A stretch of DNA of 14,392 bases from DASSWG01 sp041689995 (GTDB taxonomy: Bacteria > Bacteroidota > Bacteroidia > Flavobacteriales > Flavobacteriaceae), in the NCBI GenBank assembly GCA_041689995.1, contig JBDNFD010000092.1, positions 1-14,392 on the forward strand. The letters run 5' to 3'. Below, one piece after another: positions 1-6,077 of this stretch (position 1 is its first letter; each line of letters begins with the position of its first letter). The notes below the pieces were generated by a model, which did not search any database, was not told the origin of the DNA, and was given only the letters and a program-made list of their open reading frames with translations. The position numbers and the translations under genes are program-made.

Positions 1-57
1 AAGACTGATCATCTGACTCAGGATCGGCTGTCCGAAAAAAGTTGTACTTTTGCCCAT
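1..57 (-). CDS. IS4-family transposase, N-terminal fragment (DUF4372-type start)
   Basis: The ATG at 57-55 on the minus strand opens 19 codons that run off the window: MGKSTTFFGQPILSQMISL. This matches the characteristic start of Bacteroidota IS4-family DDE transposases with an N-terminal DUF4372 segment (pattern M-x-K-S-T-x-F-x-G-Q-P-I-x-x-Q), as recalled from family knowledge rather than searched. The catalytic DDE domain would lie to the left of the window. A -7-like box TAACTTTG (minus strand, 84-91) stands upstream of the ATG. With only 19 residues, the family is likely but the integrity of the gene cannot be judged. Confidence 0.6.
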   Translation of the reverse strand, partial: MGKSTTFFGQPILSQMISL

Positions 58-83
58 ATAATTTTCTCTTTGTGGTTATTGAG

Positions 84-91
84 CAAAGTTA
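84..91 (-). promoter_or_regulatory. -7 box of the IS transposase promoter
   Basis: On the minus strand the sequence is TAACTTTG (within TATAACTTTGC), matching the Bacteroidetes -7 consensus TAnnTTTG. It lies 26 bases before the transposase ATG. A clear TTTG -33 element at the usual spacing is not seen because the hairpin occupies that space. Confidence 0.45.
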
Positions 92-94
92 TAC

Positions 95-125
95 AAAAAA
101 ATCCTCACATTGTGGGGATTTTTTT
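95..125. terminator. Hairpin at the IS end, terminator-like in both directions
   Basis: Bases 95-108 pair with 112-125: seven A-T pairs, then ATCC/GGAT-type pairing with one G-T wobble, closing on a three-base loop. An A-run on one flank and a T-run on the other make it terminator-like for transcription from either side. In an IS end, such a hairpin typically protects the transposase gene from readthrough. It would equally block transcription leaving the IS towards the lipoprotein gene at 159. Confidence 0.6.
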
Positions 126-158
126 ATCGGACAGTAATGAAACTAAATATATAATATC

Positions 159-707
159 ATGAAAAAACTATTTTATTTACTACTGACTATCCCTTTTTTA
201 TTTTTTTCCTGTGAAAACAATGAAATTGGAGAAAACGAGAGCAACGCCGTCAAAATCACTTCATCCGAAAAGCCCGATTTGTCGAACAGTGAAATTGCAA
301 CAAATAAAGATGGTGATTTTACCAAAATAGGTGAAATTAAAGATAATGATTTCGTAATTACTATTGATGCGGATATTATAAAACAAAAATTCGAGAAGAG
401 ACTAAAAGAGGAGAATAACGAAGCAATTTTGACTGATTTCAAAATAGAATCGGACATGATGGAAAATGACGAAAAATATTATATGTTGATAGGTTTCAAC
501 CATGAAAAATCATTGAAAATAGCTACTTTCTTAACATTAAAAAACAATAATTTTTATGGGAGTATAGGTGTTAATCTTAACACTTTGACATGTTCCGGTT
601 GCATTGATGGATGTGATCCTAAAAAAGGTTCAAAAGGAAATTTTTGCGATAATTCTTGTGAAGAATGTACAAAAACTGAAACTATTGGCTATCAGGATTC
701 TATGTGA
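159..707 (+). CDS. Uncharacterised lipoprotein with cysteine-rich C-terminus
   Basis: This is a 182-residue secreted lipoprotein of unknown function. Residues 1-18 are a signal peptide ending in the lipobox FFSC, with Cys18 as the probable lipidated residue. Residues 19-55 are a polar linker and residues 60-140 look like a small mixed alpha/beta domain. The C-terminus contains six cysteines at 145, 148, 152, 163, 167 and 170, giving CxxCxxxC, ten residues, then CxxxCxxC, a mirror-symmetric spacing. Such an arrangement could bind metal or form disulfides; neither is shown. The protein ends twelve residues later. The start is the only ATG before the signal peptide. An IS end appears to lie about 25 bases upstream, so the native promoter may have been displaced. 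I do not recognise the family. Confidence 0.85.
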   Translation: MKKLFYLLLTIPFLFFSCENNEIGENESNAVKITSSEKPDLSNSEIATNKDGDFTKIGEIKDNDFVITIDADIIKQKFEKRLKEENNEAILTDFKIESDMMENDEKYYMLIGFNHEKSLKIATFLTLKNNNFYGSIGVNLNTLTCSGCIDGCDPKKGSKGNFCDNSCEECTKTETIGYQDSM

Positions 708-750
708 TTTATAGTGGCGAAAATTACAATTTGCTTATTGGAAATATCAC

Positions 751-770
751 CTCGCGCAGTCGAGACTTTT
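751..770 (+). other. Short hairpin between convergent genes
   Basis: In the 125 bases between the lipoprotein stop and the rimO stop, CTCG (751-754) pairs with CGAG (761-764), followed by CTTTT up to 770. It could be a weak terminator for the lipoprotein gene, or a remnant of the GC-rich small palindromes common between flavobacterial genes (it contains CTCGACTGCG on the minus strand). The stem is only four base pairs, so support is weak. No other feature is seen in this gap. Confidence 0.25.
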
Positions 771-832
771 GGATAATTATCAGCGTCAATCTGCCCAATC
801 GGCGTCATTTGCGTTCTCTGCTTTCGATGATT

Positions 833-2134
833 TCAAACCACTTCCCCGTACAAATCGAAATCTGAAGCTTCTGTGATTTTTATCGTGGCAAAATCCCCGG
901 TTTTTAAATAATATTTTGTTGCATCGATCAAGACTTCATTGTCCACATCTGGCGAATCAAATTCGGTGCGGCCCACAAAATAGTTTCCTTCTTTTCGGTC
1001 GATTGCGCAGCGAAAGATTTTTCCAATTTTTCCTTGGTTTAATTCCCATGAAATTTGCGATTGGATTTCCATGATTTCATTGGCGCGCTGCTGTTTTATT
1101 TCTTCGGGAACATCGTCTTCCAAATGATAGGCATGCGTATTTTCCTCGTGTGAATACATAAAACAGCCCAAACGATCGAAACGCATTTCTTTAACCCAAG
1201 CTTTCAATTCCTCAAAATTTTCTTCCGTTTCCCCAGGATAGCCAACAATCAACGTGGTTCGGATACACATTTCTGGCACTGCTTTACGAAATTCCCGGAG
1301 TAGCTTCGTTGTTTTTTCATGGGTTGTTCCGCTTCGCATGGATTTCAACACCGAATCGGAAATGTGTTGTAATGGAATATCCAAATAATTGCAAATTTTG
1401 GGTTCTTCTTTCATCACTTCCAAAACATCCATTGGAAAACCCGTTGGAAACGCATAATGCATTCGGATCCATTCGATGCCTTCCACTTTTGCCAAAGCAC
1501 GAAGCAATTCAGCCAAGTTTCGTTTTTTATACAAATCCAGTCCGTAATATGTCAAATCTTGTGCAATCAAAATCAGTTCTTTCACGCCATTTTTCGCAAG
1601 TTTTTCAGCTTCAATAACAAGGTTTTCAATGGAATTTGATTTGTGTTTTCCACGCATTAACGGAATGGCACAAAAAGAACAAGGACGGTCGCAACCTTCG
1701 GCAATTTTTAAATAAGCATAATTTTTCGGGGTTGTTGTCAGGCGTTCACCAATCAATTCGTGTTTGTAATCGGCGCCTAAAGCTTTCAAAAGCGCAGGCA
1801 ATTACGTGGTTCCAAAATATTGATCCACATTGGGAATTTCAACTTGCATATCTGGTTTATAACGCTCAGAAAGACAACCGGTCACAAAAACTTTGTCCAC
1901 CAATCCCTCTTCTTTTTTGTTCACATATTCCAAAATAGTGTTGATGGATTCCTCTTTGGCATTATTGATAAAACCACAGGTATTGATGACGACCACATTT
2001 CCTTCACCTTCGTGGACCACTTCTTTTTTGTTTGCGCGCAACTGACCCATCAGGACTTCCGAATCGTGGATATTTTTGCTACAGCCCAAAGTGACCACAT
2101 TTATTTTGTTTTTTTTGAGCGATTTTGTGCGTAT
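833..2134 (-). pseudogene. rimO: Ribosomal protein S12 methylthiotransferase RimO, interrupted
   Basis: RimO is a radical-SAM enzyme that adds a methylthio group to a conserved aspartate of ribosomal protein S12. The two parts join in one frame. From 2134, the N-terminal MTTase domain has cluster cysteines in VVTLGCSKN, INTCGF and VTGCLSERY and ends at YFGTT. From 1801 the radical-SAM domain follows with CDRPCSFC, then IPLQH, TTLIVGYPGE and the C-terminal TRAM-like tail ending DFDLYGEVV. There are two lesions. An in-frame TAA (1802-1804) sits where relatives read FGTT-E/D-LP. The codon aligning with the usual start (M/I-RTKSLKKNKIN) is ATA at 2132-2134. No ATG, GTG or TTG lies between it and an upstream in-frame TAG, and the next possible start is GTG at 2098, which trims the first strand. 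Joined length is about 432 codons, normal for the family, and the rest is well conserved, so the damage is recent or reflects assembly error. A TTG directly after the TAA could restart the radical-SAM half. Confidence 0.88.
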
Positions 2135-2166
2135 GAAAAGATGATTTGGAATTATTTTTTGAGCTG

Positions 2167-2174
2167 CAAAGATA
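2167..2174 (-). promoter_or_regulatory. Promoter -7 box of rimO
   Basis: The minus strand reads TATCTTTG, a perfect TAnnTTTG box. A TTTC resembling the -33 TTTG lies 18 bases upstream. Transcription would start a few bases downstream, leaving about 30 bases before the codon that should be the rimO start (now ATA). The intact promoter supports a recent loss of the reading frame. Confidence 0.55.
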
Positions 2175-2459
2175 AGCTATAAAACTGCATATGAAACTCG
2201 TTGAAAACAAAGTCTTTCCCAAGAGTTATCCAGAAATTTCGCATAATATTATTTTTTCTTTCCAAAGGAAATCATCTTCGCACAGCACAAGAGGCTTTTC
2301 CCATTAGCATTCAAGAAAAATCCACTCTGAAGAGCTTATTTCTGCAAACATTGAAAAGGCATTTAAGGAAAAACATTCTTTTTGAATTATTTAAACGGCA
2401 ATTAAGGAATATTATGGGAAATCCCTAAATCTTTCAATTCATTCGACAAAAAAATTCTG
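2175..2459. other. Intergenic stretch without a convincing gene
   Basis: About 285 bases lie between the divergent rimO and zinc-ribbon genes. One plus-strand frame is open from a TTG at 2201 for 75 codons, but it is rich in Leu, Lys and Arg, resembles no family I know and lacks a plausible start. The ATG at 2191 opens only 38 codons; after its stop the same frame continues for 25 codons with a helix-like composition (SEELISANIEKAFKEKHSF), so a decayed small gene is possible but unproven. Confidence 0.4.
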
Positions 2460-2467
2460 TATCTTTA
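2460..2467 (+). promoter_or_regulatory. Probable -7 box of the zinc-ribbon/M28/SDR unit
   Basis: TATCTTTA differs from the TAnnTTTG consensus in the last base. It ends only four bases before the ATG at 2472. If it is used, the transcript would begin at or next to the start codon, giving a leaderless or near-leaderless message. No clear -33 TTTG is seen. Confidence 0.35.
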
Positions 2468-2471
2468 AACC

Positions 2472-2819
2472 ATGCAAAAAACATGTTTGGAATGTGGCCA
2501 AAAAATTGCTGGCCGGGAGGACAAGAAATTCTGTTCGGATTATTGCCGCAATTCCCACAACAACAAGTTGAACAAAGACAGCAAAAATCTGGTTCGAAAC
2601 GTCAACAACCGACTTCGGAAAAACTACCGTATTCTCGAAGCCTTAAACCCCGTGAAAAAAACAACTGTCCTAAAATCGAAGTTGCTTTCGAAAGGTTTCG
2701 ATTTCAATTACTTTACCAGCATTTACACCACGAAAGCCGGAAAAATTTATTATTTTGTCTATGACCAAGGCTATTTGCCGCTGGAAGGTGACTATTTTGC
2801 CCTCGTTAAAAAAGATTAA
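2472..2819 (+). CDS. Small zinc-ribbon protein, function unknown
   Basis: This 115-residue cytoplasmic protein has no signal peptide. Cys5 and Cys8 (CLEC) with Cys21 and Cys25 (CSDYC) form a four-cysteine zinc-ribbon of the kind found in short DNA- or RNA-associated proteins. A basic stretch follows (residues 27-55, rich in Asn, Lys, Arg), then a C-terminal part with aromatic strands (YYFVYDQGYLPLEGDYFALV). Similar small proteins are widespread in flavobacteria, to my knowledge without assigned function. It is the first gene of a compact unit: eleven bases separate its stop from the M28 start. A nucleic-acid-binding role is an inference from the ribbon and basic segment. Confidence 0.85.
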   Translation: MQKTCLECGQKIAGREDKKFCSDYCRNSHNNKLNKDSKNLVRNVNNRLRKNYRILEALNPVKKTTVLKSKLLSKGFDFNYFTSIYTTKAGKIYYFVYDQGYLPLEGDYFALVKKD

Positions 2820-2830
2820 AAACCCGGTTT

Positions 2831-5128
2831 ATGTCCACGCGTATAACAAACATTCTTGGTTTTCTTGTCCTCTCGGGATTGGTCTATTTCAGTTTTTTCA
2901 GCCTTATGCCGCATACCGGCAAAACCCTGAACGACAAAAAGACAGAATTTTCCACCGAGCGGGCAATGCAACACGTGGAAAAAATTGCACGGTTTCCGCA
3001 TTCCGTGGGAACGACGCAACACAGTTTGGTGCGAAATTACATTGTTTCCGAATTGGAAGAAATGGGTTTGGAGGTTCAAACCCAGCAAGCTTACGTGCTT
3101 AATCAGGAAAGAATACTTGGAAAGCCACAAAACATCATTGTGAAAATTAAGGGGGAAAATCCAGAAAAAAAAACACTGCTCGTCCTCTCCCATTATGATT
3201 CCGCCGTTCATTCTTCTTTTGGCGCCAGTGATGCCGGTTCAGGTGTGGCAACTATTTTGGAGGGAATTCGTGCTTTTTTGGCCAAAGGAACCCCACATGA
3301 AAACGATATTATTTTACTGTTTTCCGATGCCGAAGAAATTGGCCTGCTCGGAGCGCAACTTTTTGCGGAACATCATCCGTGGGTCAACAATGTTGGATTA
3401 GTCCTGAATTTCGAAGCACGTGGAAGTGGCGGTCCGTCAAATATGATCGTGGAAACTAACGGCGGAAATAGTGCAATGATCGCCGATTTTGCCGCTGCCC
3501 ATCCCGAATTTCCAGTTGCGACTTCCTTGATGTACAGCGTTTATAAATTACTACCCAACGACACCGATTCCACGGTTTTTCGGGAAGAAAAAAATATTCC
3601 AAGTTTCTTCTTTGCCTTCATCGATGACCATTTTGATTATCATACAGCTTTGGACATTCCAAAAAATTTGGACTTCAACAGCTTGGCACACCAAGGAAGC
3701 TATTTGATGCCGATGCTGCAATATTTCGGAAATTCCGATCTGGGTAATCTTGCCGCAAAGAATGATGATGTTTATTTCAATTTTCCTAAACTTGGGTTGC
3801 TTCATTATTCTTTTTTCTGGATTTTCCCAATGTTAATTTTGGCAATCTTACTGTTCTGCGGGCTTCTGATTTATGGAATTAAAAATGAAAAATTAAGACT
3901 ACAATTAATCTGGAAAGGCTTTTTCCCTTTTTTCGGAAGTATGATCGTCAGCGGTTTAATTGCCTTTTTAGGGTGGAAATTACTCTTGTTGGCCTATCCA
4001 CAATATCAAGAGATTTTACAGGGTTTCACGTATAATGGACATTATTATATTACGGCTTTTGTCGCGATTACACTCGCTGTTACTTTCCTTTTTTATCACC
4101 GAAGTGCTACAATGGAAAACACGCGGGAATTTATGGTCGCGCCACTAGGCTTTTGGTTATTGATCAATTTGCTGCTGGCTTTTTTCCTGAAAGGTGCTGC
4201 CTATTTTATCGTCCCGGTCTTTTTTGGTTTGTGTTCGTTTGCCATTCTGCTGTGGTCAGAAAAAGCCAATCTGTTTTTACTCCTGCTTTTGGGCGTGCCG
4301 GCCATTTTTCTTTTTGCACCGCTGATTCAATTTTTTCCGGTCGGCTTGGGATTGAAAATGCTGGTGATCAGCAGTATTTTCACGGTTTTACTTTTTGGGT
4401 TACTATTACCCATTTTCGGGAAATTTCGACAAAAAACAGATTTTGGATTTTTGTTTATTCTAGCATCCATCGCATTTCTTGTGACCGCCCATTTACATTC
4501 CGATTTTTCAAAAGAACGGCCTAAACCGAATAGCTTGGTTTACCTTCTCAACGCTGACAACAATCGCGCAAAATGGTTTACATACGATCATATTTTGGAT
4601 GATTGGTCAAAAGGATTTCTTCGAGCCAAACCAGAAAAAAATAGTTCCAATATCATCTTTTCCAGTAAATATAGTTCCGGTTTCACTTTTTCCAAAAATG
4701 CGGAAACAAAATTATTGCTGAAAGCAAAAGTCTCTCTTTCCAAAGAAAACATGGCTCAAAATACGGTAGCTTTTCATCTGAAAATTCTTCCCCGTCGGGA
4801 TTTGAACCGAATGGAATTATTTGCGGAAAGATATGTGGATTTCCAAAACTTCAAGGTGAACGGATTACCATTGGTTTTGCCGAAAAGTACCGCGGAAAAT
4901 AAAGCTCCCATAAGATTATTAACTTATTTTCCTGTTGATCGAGACAGTCTTCATATCGACTTTAGGCTTCCGAAAGGTGAAAATCCGAAACTCATTATAT
5001 TTGGGGCATCCAATGATTTGCTTACAAACGATCGTTTCAACGTGCCTCCAAGACCTGCGGAAATGATCCCAAAACCTTTCATTTTGAACGATGCGATCAT
5101 TATTCAGCAAGAAATTCCTTTGAAATAA
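2831..5128 (+). CDS. Membrane-bound M28-family zinc exopeptidase
   Basis: This 765-residue protein is a co-catalytic di-zinc peptidase of family M28, similar in layout to eukaryotic Fxna/ERMP1 and vacuolar Pff1. Residues 8-26 form an N-terminal membrane anchor. The catalytic domain spans about 35-300, with expected ligands and catalytic acids visible: His121 and Asp123 (SHYDS), Asp134 (ASDAGSG), Glu168/Glu169 (DAEEIG), Glu195 (NFEARG) and His271 (DYHTALD). Residues 325-555 hold roughly eight hydrophobic segments, followed by a 200-residue soluble tail with beta-rich character. The peptidase domain is probably periplasmic, cleaving N-terminal residues from peptides; the substrate is unknown. 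All active-site residues are present, so it should be active. The stop is separated by one base from the next ATG, implying co-transcription and probably coupled translation with the SDR gene. Confidence 0.92.
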   Translation: MSTRITNILGFLVLSGLVYFSFFSLMPHTGKTLNDKKTEFSTERAMQHVEKIARFPHSVGTTQHSLVRNYIVSELEEMGLEVQTQQAYVLNQERILGKPQNIIVKIKGENPEKKTLLVLSHYDSAVHSSFGASDAGSGVATILEGIRAFLAKGTPHENDIILLFSDAEEIGLLGAQLFAEHHPWVNNVGLVLNFEARGSGGPSNMIVETNGGNSAMIADFAAAHPEFPVATSLMYSVYKLLPNDTDSTVFREEKNIPSFFFAFIDDHFDYHTALDIPKNLDFNSLAHQGSYLMPMLQYFGNSDLGNLAAKNDDVYFNFPKLGLLHYSFFWIFPMLILAILLFCGLLIYGIKNEKLRLQLIWKGFFPFFGSMIVSGLIAFLGWKLLLLAYPQYQEILQGFTYNGHYYITAFVAITLAVTFLFYHRSATMENTREFMVAPLGFWLLINLLLAFFLKGAAYFIVPVFFGLCSFAILLWSEKANLFLLLLLGVPAIFLFAPLIQFFPVGLGLKMLVISSIFTVLLFGLLLPIFGKFRQKTDFGFLFILASIAFLVTAHLHSDFSKERPKPNSLVYLLNADNNRAKWFTYDHILDDWSKGFLRAKPEKNSSNIIFSSKYSSGFTFSKNAETKLLLKAKVSLSKENMAQNTVAFHLKILPRRDLNRMELFAERYVDFQNFKVNGLPLVLPKSTAENKAPIRLLTYFPVDRDSLHIDFRLPKGENPKLIIFGASNDLLTNDRFNVPPRPAEMIPKPFILNDAIIIQQEIPLK

Positions 5129-5129
5129 A

Positions 5130-5951
5130 ATGAAAGAAACAATTGCAATTTTAGGATGTGGCTGGCTAGGATATCCGTTGGCAAAAATTCTGCTTGCGGA
5201 CGGATATATCGTAAAAGGCTCTACCACTTCCGAAGAAAAACTTCCCTTGTTATCTGCGGAAGGAATCCAAGGATATAAAATCCAGTTAACGGAAGAAAAA
5301 TCCACAGGAGAAATTCGTTCTTTCCTAAAAAAGGCAACTATTTTGATCGTTTGCATTCCGCCTGGATTTAGAAAAGCACCACGGGAAAGTTTCGTCAAAA
5401 AAATTGAAGCCATACTTCCTGACATCGAAAAATCCAACATTGAACATGTGTTGTATATTTCTTCCACTTCAGTTTATGCCGACACCGAAAATTTTCAGGA
5501 AATCAGGCAAAAAGGTATTTTAAACACTTCTGAAAGTGCTAAGGAATTGATCACCGTGGAAAATATCTTTCTGGAAAACAAGAATTTTTCTACCACGGTT
5601 TCGCGCTTGAGCGGCTTGTTTGGTGCAGATCGACATCCGATATATTATTTGGCAGGAAAAACGGGAATTAAAAATGCGGAGGCTCCGATAAATTTAGTTC
5701 ATCAGGACGATGTCATCGCGGTTATACGCGCAATCATCGAAAAGGCTTATTGGGGTAAAACCCTCACCGTTTCCCATCCACAGCATCCTTCCAAAAAAAA
5801 GTATTATACAGAAACCGCTTTCAATTTGGGGTTACAAATTCCTGTTTTTGAGGAAACGGGAAATTCCAAAGGGAAAATAATTTGCAGTGAAAAACTGGAG
5901 CACGATCTCGGGTTCACTTTCCGGAATTCGCCAATGGACTGGTCGCAATAA
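5130..5951 (+). CDS. Atypical SDR / NAD(P)-binding epimerase-like protein
   Basis: This 273-residue protein has a Rossmann fold. The nucleotide-binding motif GCGWLG (residues 9-14) follows the first strand, and TILIVCIPPG (70-79) and YISSTSVYAD (109-118) match the fourth and fifth strands of extended or atypical SDRs of the YeeZ type. The classic Tyr-xxx-Lys pair is not obvious: the expected place reads SAKELITVEN, as in atypical SDRs where catalysis is uncertain. The second half (SRLSGLFGADRHPIYYLAGK, INLVHQDDVIAVI) matches the substrate domain of nucleoside-sugar epimerase relatives. Reaction and substrate are unknown. It is the last gene of the three-gene unit and is followed by a terminator hairpin. 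Confidence 0.87.
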   Translation: MKETIAILGCGWLGYPLAKILLADGYIVKGSTTSEEKLPLLSAEGIQGYKIQLTEEKSTGEIRSFLKKATILIVCIPPGFRKAPRESFVKKIEAILPDIEKSNIEHVLYISSTSVYADTENFQEIRQKGILNTSESAKELITVENIFLENKNFSTTVSRLSGLFGADRHPIYYLAGKTGIKNAEAPINLVHQDDVIAVIRAIIEKAYWGKTLTVSHPQHPSKKKYYTETAFNLGLQIPVFEETGNSKGKIICSEKLEHDLGFTFRNSPMDWSQ

Positions 5952-6025
5952 TTCCGGCGGAAAAGAAAATTCAAAATTAAACCGTTTCGTATTTGTAATA
6001 GTAATCAATTTATCTTTAAAGCAAA

Positions 6026-6057
6026 CAAAAAAAGCCGTCTTGTAGGACGGCCTTTTC
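6026..6057. terminator. Bidirectional hairpin terminator between convergent genes
   Basis: GCCGTC (6034-6039) pairs with GACGGC (6046-6051) around a six-base loop. The left flank is a run of A and the right flank is TTTT, so on the minus strand the stem is followed by seven T. It fits best as the terminator of the minus-strand M13 gene ending at 6078, and can also stop transcription from the SDR gene. Confidence 0.85.
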
Positions 6058-6077
6058 GACTTTAAATTATTTTCAAA

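Larger units (their letters stand above)
1..134 (-). mobile_element. End of an IS4-type insertion sequence (partial)
   Basis: The left edge carries the 5' end of a transposase gene on the minus strand, a strong hairpin and what looks like the outer end of the element. Read from outside inwards on the minus strand, the probable tip is CTGTCCGATAAAAAAATC (ending at base 134), followed by the hairpin, a -7-like box and the transposase ATG. The same eight bases of the tip, CTGTCCGA, recur in opposite orientation at 28-35, inside the transposase codons. The exact boundary at 134 is inferred: the other end and the target duplication lie outside the window. The next gene starts only 25 bases beyond this tip. 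Confidence 0.6.

Noticed and set aside
1802..1804. TAA in rimO as evidence of a reassigned genetic code or programmed readthrough
   Set aside because: Several clear genes in the window, such as the M28 peptidase and the threonine dehydrogenase, end in TAA at their natural C-termini, and no readthrough element is visible. Mutation or sequence error is simpler.
1820..2182. 120-codon plus-strand frame over rimO
   Set aside because: It is antisense to the well-conserved RimO N-terminal domain and its translation has no family features. It is a shadow of rimO coding.
2201..2428. 75-codon plus-strand frame starting with TTG
   Set aside because: It has no plausible start signal, a biased Leu/Lys/Arg composition and no recognisable motif, and it lies between two divergent promoters. 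Treated as non-coding.
6010..6018. TATCTTTA on the plus strand as a promoter
   Set aside because: It lies between convergent genes, points into a terminator and has no plus-strand gene behind it. Chance match in AT-rich DNA.
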